From positions 1,202,560 to 1,266,559 of the forward strand of contig NZ_CP025572.1 of assembly GCF_018336975.1 (NCBI RefSeq): a stretch of DNA of 64,000 nt. The letters are read 5' to 3'. How positions within the stretch are numbered: the first letter of the stretch is position 1; each line of letters begins with the position of its first letter. Shown piece by piece: positions 8,678 to 18,116 of the stretch. Under the pieces are notes generated by a model, which had not been told where the DNA came from, searched no databases, and saw nothing but the letters and a program-made list of their open reading frames with translations. The translations under genes and the position numbers were made by a program. This stretch comes from Marinomonas sp. CT5 (GTDB lineage Bacteria > Pseudomonadota > Gammaproteobacteria > Pseudomonadales > Marinomonadaceae).

Positions 8678-9871
8678 TTAGCTGACCATTTTATGAGGAT
8701 CGATAACAAATTTCTTCGCAGCACCGCCGTCAAAGTCGGCATAACCTTGTGGCGCTTGGTCTAGCGAAATCATTTGCACGTTAACCGCTTTCGCAATATC
8801 GATCTTATCGAACAAGATCGCTTGCATTAATTGTCTGTGGTATTTCATGACAGGGCATTGACCAGTATGAAGTGAATGCGATTTTGCCCAACCTAAACCA
8901 AAGCGCATACTCAAGCTACCTTGTTGAGCGGCACTGTCAATGGCGCCTGGATCCTCTGTAACGTACAAGCCAGGAATACCGATTTGTCCGCCCGCGCGTG
9001 TCATTTGCATCGCTGAGTTTAATACTACTGCAGGAGATTCCTGATGGTGGTTACAGCCACAAGCATGTGCCTCAAAGCCCACACAATCCACAAAAGCATC
9101 AACTTCACGGTCTCCAAGAATAGCTTCGATTTTATCTTGAATATCACCTTCTTGTTTTAGATCGATGGTTTCACAACCGAAAGACCGAGCTTGATTAAGA
9201 CGATCTTCCACCATATCACCGACAATGACACAAGCCGCACCAAGTAGGTGAGCTGATGCTGCTGCAGCCAGACCAACAGGGCCTGCGCCAGCGATGTAAA
9301 CGGTGGAGCCTGGACCAACGCCTGCTGTAACACAGCCATGGTAACCCGTAGGAAGAATGTCAGACAGCAAGGTTAGACTTTGAATTTTTTCTAGCGCTTG
9401 ATCCTTGTCAGGGAATTTCAATAGGTTGAAGTCAGCGTATGGAACCATTACGTAGTCGGCTTGTCCGCCGACCCAACCGCCCATGTCAACGTAGCCGTAT
9501 GCTGCGCCTGGACGGGCAGGGTTAACATTCAAACAAATACCTGTTTTACCTTCTTTACAGTTGCGACAGCGACCACAAGCAATGTTAAAAGGCACAGACA
9601 CTAAATCACCAACTTTGATGAATTCAACGTCGCGGCCGCACTCGATAACTTCGCCTGTAATTTCATGGCCTAAAACCAAGCCGCTTGGTGCCGTTGTTCT
9701 ACCACGTACCATGTGCTGATCGCTACCACAGATGTTGGTAGTAACAACTTTAAGGATAACGCCATGATCACATCGGCGCTTGCCAAGAGAAAGTTCTGGA
9801 AAGGGAATCGTGTCAACTTTTACAGTGCCATTACCTTGATATATAACACCGCGGTTTGCATGGTTGCTCAT
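8678..9871 (-). CDS. fdhA: Glutathione-independent formaldehyde dehydrogenase (zinc-dependent)
   Basis: Cytoplasmic medium-chain dehydrogenase that oxidises formaldehyde to formate with tightly bound NAD, without glutathione. The 397-residue length and sequence fit the Pseudomonas putida type. Visible features are catalytic zinc ligands C48, H69 and E70 (NICGSD, GHE), structural zinc cysteines at 99, 102, 105 and 113, and the Rossmann motif GAGPVGLAAA near residue 195. The family-specific insertion with CGCNHHQ is also present. It is a single-gene unit on its strand. The role is formaldehyde detoxification or oxidation of C1 groups from methylated compounds. Start ATG 9871 has AAGGAT upstream. 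Confidence 0.93.
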   Translation of the reverse strand: MSNHANRGVIYQGNGTVKVDTIPFPELSLGKRRCDHGVILKVVTTNICGSDQHMVRGRTTAPSGLVLGHEITGEVIECGRDVEFIKVGDLVSVPFNIACGRCRNCKEGKTGICLNVNPARPGAAYGYVDMGGWVGGQADYVMVPYADFNLLKFPDKDQALEKIQSLTLLSDILPTGYHGCVTAGVGPGSTVYIAGAGPVGLAAAASAHLLGAACVIVGDMVEDRLNQARSFGCETIDLKQEGDIQDKIEAILGDREVDAFVDCVGFEAHACGCNHHQESPAVVLNSAMQMTRAGGQIGIPGLYVTEDPGAIDSAAQQGSLSMRFGLGWAKSHSLHTGQCPVMKYHRQLMQAILFDKIDIAKAVNVQMISLDQAPQGYADFDGGAAKKFVIDPHKMVS

Positions 9872-10238
9872 AACAATATCCTTTTTGCTGTTGTTTATTT
9901 TTATTTGAACATGACTGATTATTTTGTCATCAGCTGAAAAAAGAATAGGCCTTTATACGACATAAAAACATGCTAAAAACGACCTAAACGTAACGAATTT
10001 TCATACTTCCTTATTTCGTCCATTTTTTTAATGGTTGCTATAAAATGACCTATTTTTAACTATTCATTGAGTATCGCTATAAGGGTTGTATTTTTAATAT
10101 TATTTAATTGCTTTTTTATCTATTTATGGCGTGACTTAGATTAAGCAAGATGACAAGGAGCTTATTTTTAAAGGTAAATGAATGCCCTATAGCATTGGCA
10201 ATAGAGCACTTTTTCGTGTCGGTTGAGTGATGGAAAAA
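9872..10238. other. 367-base intergenic region without a supported gene
   Basis: AT-rich, between fdhA and the OprD-like gene, both on the minus strand. A weak hairpin near 10180-10212 (with GGGCAT/GTGCTC-type arms) may end transcription of the porin. No open frame with a convincing start or composition was seen. Confidence 0.6.
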
Positions 10239-11534
10239 TTAGAAGTTATAACTCACTTTGGCCATAACGGTTGTACCATCAAAGTTGTTAGTTTTTCCAT
10301 TACTATCTAAATAAGGTGTGTTACTACCTCTAGCTCGTCGGTAAGATGAGTTAGGGCCTCCTTTAAGACTTAATTGAAGCCCTGGTACTGATTTTGGAGT
10401 ATAGAAGATAGCCCCACCTAACTCATATTCGTATAAATCTTGTCCTTCATATTCGAAATTAAAACCATAACGAGCTATTGCACCAAATCTAATTTCTTGA
10501 CTGTATCTGTGGAAATAACTCATTAATAAAACGTTTTCTTGATCATTATAGAAATCTTTAGATAAACCTTTTGCTAGGCTGCTATCATCACCTTGTGAGT
10601 TATTTGAAAGGTGGTTTTCAAAACGACCTAAGCTACTGTCTCTTTTTGCTGAGACATAAGCATATCCTAAGGAGAATATGCCTGAAGATAAAAAGAAGTC
10701 TGTTTTGACTTCTGCAATATAAGCATCGTTGTCGAACAAGCGGTTTCTATCTGACTGGGCTTTATATTTGGATAATGAATTCACGTAAATTAGATTGGCG
10801 GATACTTTCTTAGCGGTTAGTTTTTTACTGTAGCCAATGGACTGACTTCTTAAGTAGTCTTGTCCTTCGCCAATATAATATTTGAAAGATTGACCGTCAT
10901 TTTTGTAATCGACTGCAACTGTGTAAATGAAATCGATTTCTTTATTATCCTTGGTGAGTAACTCCTTTGTATCAGAGTCGTTTGGTGAAGAGTACTCGGT
11001 TAAATAGCCTGCTTTGATACCCCATTTCTCCGAATTGACTTCTGTTGTAATGCCATAATAGGCACTGGAAGTCACGCTTCCTTCCCGTGATAAAGCTCCG
11101 AACTTGTTTAGAACACGAAGACCTTCATACAAGTTAATATTCAAATTGTCATTCGTTGTGAACTTTTGTTTTAAAAAGGCCTCAGAAACTTTGTTAAAGC
11201 CTTGTGCACTTCTTTTACCATTTTTATCCACATCTACTTGAGCAATACTTTTAGCAAAAAAAACCTCACCATAATCAAGTGGTTCAACGGCGAGTAAGCC
11301 TAGGTTAAAACCATAATGATCATCAACATATACAGAATCAAAGTTATAAGAAGCAGATTGTACCCAGTTTAATATATCTGAATTTCCTGTTTTATCATAT
11401 CGGCCACTTTGGACATTATCATAAAAGTTTTCAAGGCCAAATGTATGATTACTCTCTTTTAAAAAATCAATGGCTCCTGCGTTTACATAAGTAATGGGCG
11501 ATAAGATACAAAGTGCAATAGCTGTTTTTTTCAT
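10239..11534 (-). CDS. OprD family outer membrane porin
   Basis: Predicted substrate-selective outer-membrane channel, 431 residues. It has a signal peptide (KKTAIALCILSPITYVNA, cut near residue 20) and the OprD-type N-terminus FLKESNHTFGLENFYDN. Beta-strand-like segments fill the rest, and it ends VMAKVSYNF with the terminal aromatic needed for outer-membrane assembly. OprD proteins take up basic amino acids, small carboxylates or aromatic acids. The divergent LysR gene at 11953 and nested inverted repeats in the shared upstream region suggest specific regulation. The substrate cannot be read from the sequence. Confidence 0.8.
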   Translation of the reverse strand: MKKTAIALCILSPITYVNAGAIDFLKESNHTFGLENFYDNVQSGRYDKTGNSDILNWVQSASYNFDSVYVDDHYGFNLGLLAVEPLDYGEVFFAKSIAQVDVDKNGKRSAQGFNKVSEAFLKQKFTTNDNLNINLYEGLRVLNKFGALSREGSVTSSAYYGITTEVNSEKWGIKAGYLTEYSSPNDSDTKELLTKDNKEIDFIYTVAVDYKNDGQSFKYYIGEGQDYLRSQSIGYSKKLTAKKVSANLIYVNSLSKYKAQSDRNRLFDNDAYIAEVKTDFFLSSGIFSLGYAYVSAKRDSSLGRFENHLSNNSQGDDSSLAKGLSKDFYNDQENVLLMSYFHRYSQEIRFGAIARYGFNFEYEGQDLYEYELGGAIFYTPKSVPGLQLSLKGGPNSSYRRARGSNTPYLDSNGKTNNFDGTTVMAKVSYNF

Positions 11535-11709
11535 TTTTTATCTCTTTTTATTTTTATATTTGAGTTTTATTTTGGGTGCATAAAGTATTGGGCTGTTAAA
11601 AAATGTACTCGTATTTAATGATTTATTACTAGTGATGCTGAGGGGGTTATTGGTAGGGTTTTATTCAGATTTATTAAATAAATTGCACTGATTGAAATGG
11701 CTGGCATAT

Positions 11710-11790
11710 TGACTCCAAAGTATTATTTTTATTTTCTTTTTTGCTACTTTTTTTAATAAAAAATCAAGTTTTGAAACTTGATTGGAGTCA
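11710..11790. promoter_or_regulatory. Nested inverted repeats between oprD-like and LysR genes
   Basis: A perfect 22-base palindrome (AATCAAGTTT-TG-AAACTTGATT, 11762-11783) lies next to the right arm of a second perfect nine-base inverted repeat, TGACTCCAA (11710-11718) and TTGGAGTCA (11782-11790). This 418-base divergent gap holds no supported gene. The layout suits a complex operator with DNA looping, or a cruciform; which regulator binds is not known. Confidence 0.5.
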
Positions 11791-11952
11791 TGTTAGATAA
11801 AAAAACAATATATTTTAAATGGATAATATCACTATGAGGTATCTATGGTATCGATTCCATTATTGTGTTAACAAGTAGGTAGAGTGATGGTATAAACAAT
11901 GCGCTTCTTGCATTGTTAGCCTGTTAAAAAATTAGAAAAGAGAATAAAAATA

Positions 11953-12864
11953 ATGCATTTTCGAAAATTAGACCTGAACTTATTAGTGGCCTTAGATGCG
12001 TTGATTCGTCATCAGAATGTGAGCCTAGCGGCTGAAGAGTTACATCTTAGTCAATCGGCAATGAGTAGTTCTTTATCTCGTTTACGTCGCTATTTTAATG
12101 ATGATCTGTTGGTTCAAGTTGGTCGATCAATGATATTGAGTCCGCTTGCAGAGCAACTGGAGCAGCCTATACGGGATATTTTGGTGAAAATAGATGCGTC
12201 TCTAATGCTTAAGCCAGGTTTTGATCCCACTAAATCAGATCGTGAATTTCGTATTTGTGTATCAGATTATATGTTGCACACGCTTATTCCTCATGTGATT
12301 GAGATGACACAAGAGCAAGGCTGTACAGTAAAATTAAACTTTCTACCTCAGGTCAGTGATCCTAAGAAAGAGTTGGATAGAGGCGGAGCCGACCTATTGA
12401 TTCTTCCAGAAATTTTTTGCTCTGATTTTCACTTCAGTGAACATTTACTGACTGATGAGTTTGCATGTGTTGTTTGGGACCAAAGCGATTTAGCGAAAGG
12501 TGATATGACGATGGACGTTTTTACCTCGGCGGGTCATATATGCATGCAACCACCTAATTCGAACCCGTCTTTCGAAACCCACTCCTATGATTTGCAGGGC
12601 GTGTACCGTCGTGTTGAGGTTCGTACTTTTAGTTTTTCTTGTATTCCTAGTTTAATTATTGGCAGTAATTTAATCGCGACATTGCAGAAACGCTTGATTG
12701 ATAAAGCTATTGCACAAGGCTTGCCTCTGAAACTCTTCCCTTCACCGGTTTCATTGCCCTTGCTTAATGAGAGTATGCAATGGCATAAGTACCAAAATGT
12801 AGACTTAGGGATTATTTGGTTGAGAAAACTGATGCTTGAAGCTGTTACTAGGTTGGCAAAGTAA
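11953..12864 (+). CDS. LysR family transcriptional regulator (NodD-like)
   Basis: DNA-binding regulator of 303 residues. The N-terminal helix-turn-helix (DLNLLVALDALIRHQNVSLAAEELHLSQSAMSSSLSRL pattern, residues 6-44) is of the NodD/LeuO-like subgroup that starts MHFRKLDLNLLVAL. The C-terminal half is a type 2 periplasmic-binding-like effector domain. Transcribed away from the OprD-like porin, so control of that porin through the palindromes at 11710-11790 is likely. It is convergent with the next LysR gene, with only 12 bases between the stops. Confidence 0.9.
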   Translation: MHFRKLDLNLLVALDALIRHQNVSLAAEELHLSQSAMSSSLSRLRRYFNDDLLVQVGRSMILSPLAEQLEQPIRDILVKIDASLMLKPGFDPTKSDREFRICVSDYMLHTLIPHVIEMTQEQGCTVKLNFLPQVSDPKKELDRGGADLLILPEIFCSDFHFSEHLLTDEFACVVWDQSDLAKGDMTMDVFTSAGHICMQPPNSNPSFETHSYDLQGVYRRVEVRTFSFSCIPSLIIGSNLIATLQKRLIDKAIAQGLPLKLFPSPVSLPLLNESMQWHKYQNVDLGIIWLRKLMLEAVTRLAK

Positions 12865-12876
12865 TTGTTAGTTTTT

Positions 12877-13758
12877 TTAAGCATACGTATTGATTAACAC
12901 ATCCAACATGGCGGCCGCAGCAATGGAAAGATTGGACCTAGGTTGGCAGATTACGCCCACTCGCCGGATTATTTCAGGTTCCATAACTGGGCGGCAAATC
13001 GCGCCTTGTTCGATGGCTTGTTGTCGACAAAGTGCAGGAACAACCGCAACCCCCATACCTTCGCTGACCATGCGTCCTACTGTAGCCAGTTGATGGGCAT
13101 CAAAGGCGACATTGAGCTCGATTCCAGCCTTGCTGAGAGTGTTTTCAATCATAGTTCGAACACTGGAAGGGCGTTGTAAGGTAATAAAATCGTATTGCAA
13201 AAGTGCCTGCCAACTAATGGCGTCTAGTGATTCCAGTGGGTGGCCTTGCGGCAGAATAGCAATGAATCTGTCTTCATAAAGTGGGTGAAAAGATAAATCC
13301 ACAAGGTTGCTTGGTTCGAAGGAAATCCCCAGTTCCACTTGATTGTTACGCACCATTTCTACTACCACGTCGGAGAGCACATCGTCGATGGCGACCTGAA
13401 TATTTGGGTAAGATTCGTGGTAATTACGTATGGCTTTTGGCAGTAAAGACGCGGCAAAAGAGGGCATGGCTGCAATGGTGATTTTGCCGAGTTGTAGGGC
13501 GAAGCGCTGCTTCATTTCGTCTTCTGCGTTTTCCCATTGAGCTAATAATCGTCTGGCAATGGGAACAAGCGCTTCGCCTTCCGGTGTTAAGGCAATATGG
13601 CGTGTGGTTCGAGTGAGTAACTTCCCTCCTAAATTATCCTCTAAACTTTTGATCGATAGACTTAATGCCGGTTGGGATAAGTGAAGTTGTGTTGCCGCGC
13701 TGGCAAAGCTCATGGACTGAGCAACGGCGAGGAAAGCTTTTACCTGTTTAATATTCAT
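12877..13758 (-). CDS. LysR family transcriptional regulator, probable regulator of the ato operon
   Basis: Regulator of 293 residues with the classic LysR N-terminus MNIKQVKAFLAVAQSMSFASAATQLHLSQPALS and a LysR substrate-binding domain (about 90-290). It is transcribed divergently from atoD, which starts 163 bases away. Between them lies TGTGAA-N8-TTCACA, a good LysR-type box. Divergent placement with its target is the rule for this family, so it probably activates acetoacetate/short-chain acid use. The effector is not known. Confidence 0.88.
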   Translation of the reverse strand: MNIKQVKAFLAVAQSMSFASAATQLHLSQPALSLSIKSLEDNLGGKLLTRTTRHIALTPEGEALVPIARRLLAQWENAEDEMKQRFALQLGKITIAAMPSFAASLLPKAIRNYHESYPNIQVAIDDVLSDVVVEMVRNNQVELGISFEPSNLVDLSFHPLYEDRFIAILPQGHPLESLDAISWQALLQYDFITLQRPSSVRTMIENTLSKAGIELNVAFDAHQLATVGRMVSEGMGVAVVPALCRQQAIEQGAICRPVMEPEIIRRVGVICQPRSNLSIAAAAMLDVLINTYA

Positions 13759-13779
13759 AGATACCTTTACTCGTTACAT

Positions 13780-13799
13780 TGTGAACAGGTCTCTTCACA
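13780..13799. promoter_or_regulatory. LysR-type operator candidate before atoD
   Basis: Perfect six-base arms TGTGAA (13780-13785) and TTCACA (13794-13799) around eight bases, just upstream of the LysR start and about 125 bases before atoD. The ten bases between TGTGA and TCACA rule out a standard CRP site, which has six. Confidence 0.5.
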
Positions 13800-13921
13800 T
13801 TATTCTCATGGTTAAATTTACATTTGAAAAACTTATTAATAAAAAGAAAAAACAAATTTAATTAATTTATAGGCTTGGGTCAAACTGGGGGGCATTAAGA
13901 ATAATAAAACAGGAGAATAAA

Positions 13922-14626
13922 ATGGCCGGTTTTGACAAAGTCGTTGCTTCATACGAAGACGCCATGATGGGGCTAGAAGATAATATGACGGTGCTCGCAG
14001 GCGGTTTTGGTTTGTGTGGTATTCCAGAGAACCTAATTGCTGAGATCAAACGCAAAGGTACAAAAGACTTAACGGTTGTCTCCAATAACTGTGGAGTGGA
14101 TGGTTTTGGTTTGGGAATCTTGTTGGAAGATAAGCAAGTTCGCAAAATGGTGTCGTCTTATGTGGGCGAAAATGCTTTATTTGAAAAACAGCTGTTGAAT
14201 GGCGAATTAGAAGTAGAACTTACTCCACAAGGCACGCTAGCGGAAAAAATGCGCGCTGGCGGCGCGGGTATTCCGGCTTTTTACACCGCTACTGGTGTGG
14301 GAACGCCAGTGGCTGAAGGTAAAGAAACCAAAGAGTTTCATGGCCGTGAGTACCTTTTAGAAGAAGCCATTGTTGGCGATTTTGCCATAGTAAAAGGCTG
14401 GAAGGCCGATCGTTATGGCAATGTAATTTATCGTCATACCGCCCAGAATTTTAATCCCTTAGCCGCGACCGCAGGCAAAATTACCGTTGTAGAAGTAGAA
14501 GAAATCGTTGAGGTTGGTGAGCTTGATCCGGCGCAGATTCACACGCCCGGTATTTATGTGGACCGCGTGGTGCTAGGCACTTTTGAAAAGCGCATCGAAA
14601 AACGCACCCTTAAGCCAACAGAATAA
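13922..14626 (+). CDS. atoD: 3-oxoacid CoA-transferase subunit A
   Basis: Alpha subunit of the enzyme that moves CoA from succinyl-CoA or acetyl-CoA to acetoacetate or another short-chain acid. It has the subunit A fold signature [10 protein letters not shown] near residue 27 and [13 protein letters not shown] near 58, and the usual length of 234 residues. ATG 13922 has AGGAGA at good spacing. First gene of the atoD-atoA-atoB-atoE set, with 13 bases to atoA. Succinyl-CoA:3-ketoacid transferase (scoA) is the alternative name; the sequence alone does not fix the CoA donor. Confidence 0.92.
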   Translation: MAGFDKVVASYEDAMMGLEDNMTVLAGGFGLCGIPENLIAEIKRKGTKDLTVVSNNCGVDGFGLGILLEDKQVRKMVSSYVGENALFEKQLLNGELEVELTPQGTLAEKMRAGGAGIPAFYTATGVGTPVAEGKETKEFHGREYLLEEAIVGDFAIVKGWKADRYGNVIYRHTAQNFNPLAATAGKITVVEVEEIVEVGELDPAQIHTPGIYVDRVVLGTFEKRIEKRTLKPTE

Positions 14627-14639
14627 AAAGAGGTTTCTT

Positions 14640-15299
14640 ATGTCACTTACTAGAGAACAAATGGCACAACGCGTTGCTCAAGAATTACAAGACGGCTTTT
14701 ACGTGAACCTAGGTATTGGTATTCCTACTTTAGTGGCTAACTATGTACCAAAACACATGGAGGTTATGCTGCAATCAGAGAACGGCTTGCTTGGTATGGG
14801 AGAGTTTCCAACAGAAGAGACGATTGATGCGGACATGATTAACGCAGGCAAACAGACTGTGACCACAGTGAAAGGTGCGTCTACTTTTTCTTCGGCTGAA
14901 TCCTTTGCCATGATCCGTGGCGGCCATGTGGATCTAACCGTTTTGGGCGCCTTTGAAGTGGATGTAAATGGCAATATTGCCTCTTGGATGATCCCTAATA
15001 AGTTGGTTAAGGGCATGGGCGGTGCGATGGATTTGGTGGCAGGGGCAGAAAATATAATAGTCACCATGACACACGCTTCTAAAAATGGCGAATCAAAACT
15101 TCTTTCTCATTGTTCCTTGCCACTTACTGGCAAAGCTTGTATCAAAAAAGTACTCACGGATTTAGCTTGGCTTGAAATCGAAGCGGGTGCATTTATCTTG
15201 AAAGAAAGAGCACCAGGGGTGTCCGTTGAAGAAATTATTGAAAAAACACAAGGTAAATTGATCGTGCCTGATCATGTACCGGAAATGGTTTTTGCCTAA
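14640..15299 (+). CDS. atoA: 3-oxoacid CoA-transferase subunit B
   Basis: Beta subunit, carrying the catalytic glutamate that forms the CoA thioester intermediate: E47 in the QSENGLLG motif. The substrate loop IGIPTLVANYV is also present. The 219-residue length is standard. An in-frame start 57 bases earlier (14583) would add a tail overlapping atoD and is not supported; ATG 14640 has AGAGG at six bases. It pairs with atoD in a heterodimer or heterotetramer. Confidence 0.93.
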   Translation: MSLTREQMAQRVAQELQDGFYVNLGIGIPTLVANYVPKHMEVMLQSENGLLGMGEFPTEETIDADMINAGKQTVTTVKGASTFSSAESFAMIRGGHVDLTVLGAFEVDVNGNIASWMIPNKLVKGMGGAMDLVAGAENIIVTMTHASKNGESKLLSHCSLPLTGKACIKKVLTDLAWLEIEAGAFILKERAPGVSVEEIIEKTQGKLIVPDHVPEMVFA

Positions 15300-15320
15300 T
15301 AAAAATGAAAGGAGCTTCTT

Positions 15321-16496
15321 ATGAAAGCGGTCATCGTTGCAGCAGCAAGAACGCCAATTGGTGCGTTTAATGGCGCGTTATCTTCATTGAGTGCCGTGCA
15401 AATAGGCACTCAGTTGTTGTCTGGCATGTTAGTTAAGCAGCCAATTTTGAAAGAACAGATTGATGAAGTGATTTTGGGCCAAGTGCTGACGGCTGGCTGC
15501 GGGCAGAATCCAGCGCGTCAAACGGCCATTCATGCAGGGTTGCCAAAACACGTTTCAGCTCTGACGATTAACAAAGTCTGTGGGTCTGGTTTAAAAGCTG
15601 TACAGCTCGCCGCACAAGCGGTATTGAATGGTGATGCCAAGATGGTTGTGGCAGGTGGACAAGAAAGTATGAGCCAAGCGGCGCATGTTTTACCAAACAG
15701 TCGTTCAGGCAAAAAAATGGGCAATTGGGCGTTGTTGGATTCCATGGTAACCGATGGTTTATGGGATGTTTTTAACGATTATCACATGGGGCAAACCGCC
15801 GAAAATATTGCCAATCGCTGGGAGATTAGTCGTCAAGAACAAGATGCTTTTGCTGCCAACTCCCAGCAAAAAGCCGCCAAAGCGCAAACATCAGGGCGAT
15901 TTGTGGAGGAAATTCTGCCTGTCTCAATACCGCAACGCAAAGGCGACCCTGTCATGGTTGAGGCGGATGAACAAATTCGTCCCGATACAACCGCCGATTC
16001 TCTCGCCAAATTGCGTCCAGCCTTTGCCAAAGAAGGCTCGGTGACGGCGGGTAATGCTTCCACCTTGAACGATGGGGCGGCCATGGTGATAGTGACATCT
16101 GAGGAAGAAGCGCAGCGCTTGGGCTTGCCAATTCTTGCTGTCATTGAAGCGGCCAGCGGTGCGGGTGTTGATCCAGAAATAATGGGAACCGGTCCAATTG
16201 CGGCGACCCAAAAGGTGCTCAAAAAAGCCCATTGGCAAGTAACAGATTTGGACTTAGTAGAAGCAAACGAAGCGTTTTCTGTTCAGGCATTGTGCGTGAA
16301 TAAAGAGCTTGGTTTAGATGCCTCTAAGGTCAATGTGAATGGTGGCGCTGTGGCATTGGGTCATCCTATTGGCGCATCAGGATGCCGAATTCTGGTTACC
16401 TTGCTCCATGAAATGCAACGCCAAGATGCCAAAAAAGGCCTAGCCACTTTATGTATCGGTGGCGGTATGGGTGTTGCTATGTTGGTTTCTCGATAG
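15321..16496 (+). CDS. atoB: Acetyl-CoA acetyltransferase (thiolase)
   Basis: Splits acetoacetyl-CoA with CoA to give two acetyl-CoA, completing acetoacetate breakdown after the CoA-transferase. The 391-residue thiolase has nucleophile C87 (NKVCGSGLKAV), catalytic H348 (GHPIGASG) and the acid/base C378 (CIGGGMGVA). It lies 21 bases after atoA. In the other direction the enzyme can start polyhydroxybutyrate synthesis, but no phaB or phaC gene is nearby. Confidence 0.94.
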   Translation: MKAVIVAAARTPIGAFNGALSSLSAVQIGTQLLSGMLVKQPILKEQIDEVILGQVLTAGCGQNPARQTAIHAGLPKHVSALTINKVCGSGLKAVQLAAQAVLNGDAKMVVAGGQESMSQAAHVLPNSRSGKKMGNWALLDSMVTDGLWDVFNDYHMGQTAENIANRWEISRQEQDAFAANSQQKAAKAQTSGRFVEEILPVSIPQRKGDPVMVEADEQIRPDTTADSLAKLRPAFAKEGSVTAGNASTLNDGAAMVIVTSEEEAQRLGLPILAVIEAASGAGVDPEIMGTGPIAATQKVLKKAHWQVTDLDLVEANEAFSVQALCVNKELGLDASKVNVNGGAVALGHPIGASGCRILVTLLHEMQRQDAKKGLATLCIGGGMGVAMLVSR

Positions 16497-16625
16497 TCCA
16501 TTCCGTTCAGATCAGTCCAATTAATTAACGTCATAAAGTGAGGCACAAAGGGGGGCTCTTAGTGAGTTCCTCTTTATGTTTTTGCTTTTTCGTCCAATAA
16601 AAAATATAAAAAAAAGGATAAGTAA

Positions 16626-17999
16626 ATGAATACGCTTGAACAAAGACAAACTGGCTTACAAAAAGTCAGCCAATTTTTTGTCACCTTACTACAGCGCTTC
16701 CTTCCAGACCCTTTCATCTTCGCGATTGTCTTAACATTTGTTGTATTTTTATTGGTCATGCCGAGTACTGGGCAGGGGCCAATGGAGGTAGTAAATGCTT
16801 GGGCTGGCAGTTTTTGGAACTTACTGAGTTTCTCTATGCAGATGGCCATGGTAGTGGTAACCGGACATGCCATGGCAAGTGCCCCCGCGTTTAAGCGCAA
16901 ATTGGCCATGCTGGCGGGCGTCGCTTCCACTCCTGGGCAGGCGATTATTTTGGTCACTGTGATCAGTGCCATGGCCTGCTGGGTGAACTGGGGATTTGGT
17001 TTGGTGGTGGGAGCGATTTTCGCCAAAGAAATTGCCGCCCGTGTTAAGGGCGTAGATTATCGCTTATTGATCGCTTCTGCTTACAGTGGTTTTTTGTTTT
17101 GGCATGGCGGTTTGTCGGGATCTATTCCTCTTTCAATCGCTGGTGGAGCGAATATAGAAAAAGTCACTAATGGCGCGGTAACCGCTGCCATTCCGACATC
17201 TGAGACTATTTTTTCTACGATGAACTTAGTCATCTTAGCGGTGATGTTTATCACGATTCCATTGTTGAATTGTTTGATGCATCCTACACCGCAGGACACG
17301 GTTACCATTGATGCTGAGTTGCTGAAAGAACAAACGTCTGAGACGCTAAATAAAACAGATATGACGCCAGCAGAGCGCCTAGAAAATAGCCGAGTTTTAT
17401 CGACATTGCTGGGGATCATGGGCTTCGCTTTTGTGATCTATTATTTTGTGACGAATGGCTTTGCGCTAAACCTAAATATTGTCAATTTTACTTTTTTGTT
17501 TGCTGCGGTTTTATTACATGGAACGCCAAAAAGCTTGTTAAGTGCAGTCTCTCAAGGCGCACGTAATTGTTCTGGTATTCTACTGCAATTCCCATTCTAC
17601 GCAGGGATTATGGGGATGATGACCGCAACAGGTGATTCAGGTGCCTCATTAGCCGGTCTGATTTCGCAAGCGTTTGTTTCTATTTCGAATGAGACGACGT
17701 TTCCGCTACTTACTTTTTTGAGTGCTGGCATCGTCAATTTCTTTGTCCCTTCGGGAGGTGGCCAATGGGCAGTACAAGCGCCCATTATGATGCCTGCTGG
17801 CGCGGCATTGGGTGTGGATGCGGCTAAAACGGCAATGGCGATTGCTTGGGGCGATGCTTGGACCAACATGATTCAGCCATTTTGGGCGTTACCCGCGCTG
17901 GCTATTGCAGGGCTAGGCGCGAAAGATGTGATGGGTTATTGCTTAATGGCTTTGATTGGATCTGGGGTCATTATTTCTTTAGGTTTCTTGATTTTCTGA
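16626..17999 (+). CDS. atoE: Short-chain fatty acid transporter AtoE
   Basis: Inner-membrane carrier of 457 residues for acetoacetate, butyrate and similar acids. It has the AtoE family opening (QFFVTLLQRFLPDPFIFAIVLTF), about 10-12 membrane segments, and conserved loops WVNWGFGLVVGAIFAKE and NFFVPSGGGQWAVQAPIMMPA. It ends the ato operon 129 bases after atoB, with a strong terminator behind it. Together the four genes import short-chain keto or fatty acids, charge them with CoA and cleave them to acetyl-CoA. Confidence 0.93.
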   Translation: MNTLEQRQTGLQKVSQFFVTLLQRFLPDPFIFAIVLTFVVFLLVMPSTGQGPMEVVNAWAGSFWNLLSFSMQMAMVVVTGHAMASAPAFKRKLAMLAGVASTPGQAIILVTVISAMACWVNWGFGLVVGAIFAKEIAARVKGVDYRLLIASAYSGFLFWHGGLSGSIPLSIAGGANIEKVTNGAVTAAIPTSETIFSTMNLVILAVMFITIPLLNCLMHPTPQDTVTIDAELLKEQTSETLNKTDMTPAERLENSRVLSTLLGIMGFAFVIYYFVTNGFALNLNIVNFTFLFAAVLLHGTPKSLLSAVSQGARNCSGILLQFPFYAGIMGMMTATGDSGASLAGLISQAFVSISNETTFPLLTFLSAGIVNFFVPSGGGQWAVQAPIMMPAGAALGVDAAKTAMAIAWGDAWTNMIQPFWALPALAIAGLGAKDVMGYCLMALIGSGVIISLGFLIF

Positions 18000-18048
18000 T
18001 TGGGATTTACTTGAGAAAAGAGTTTACAAAAAAACTAGGGTGGATTTG

Positions 18049-18091
18049 AAATGCCCCCAGCCGTTGGACTAACCAATGACTGGGGGCATTT
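18049..18091 (+). terminator. Bidirectional terminator between atoE and the polyamine operon
   Basis: Perfect 12-bp stem, AAATGCCCCCAG (18049-18060) with its complement (18080-18091). It lies between the convergent atoE (stop 17999) and carboxynorspermidine synthase (stop 18117) genes. Confidence 0.75.
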
Positions 18092-18116
18092 ATTTGCAGT
18101 GACTATTGTTCAGCGA

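Noticed and set aside
13780..13799. CRP site TGTGA...TCACA before atoD
   Set aside because: The half-sites are ten bases apart, not six, so it fits a LysR box better.
14583..14640. Longer N-terminus for atoA
   Set aside because: Those codons overlap atoD and do not match the family; ATG 14640 has the ribosome-binding site.
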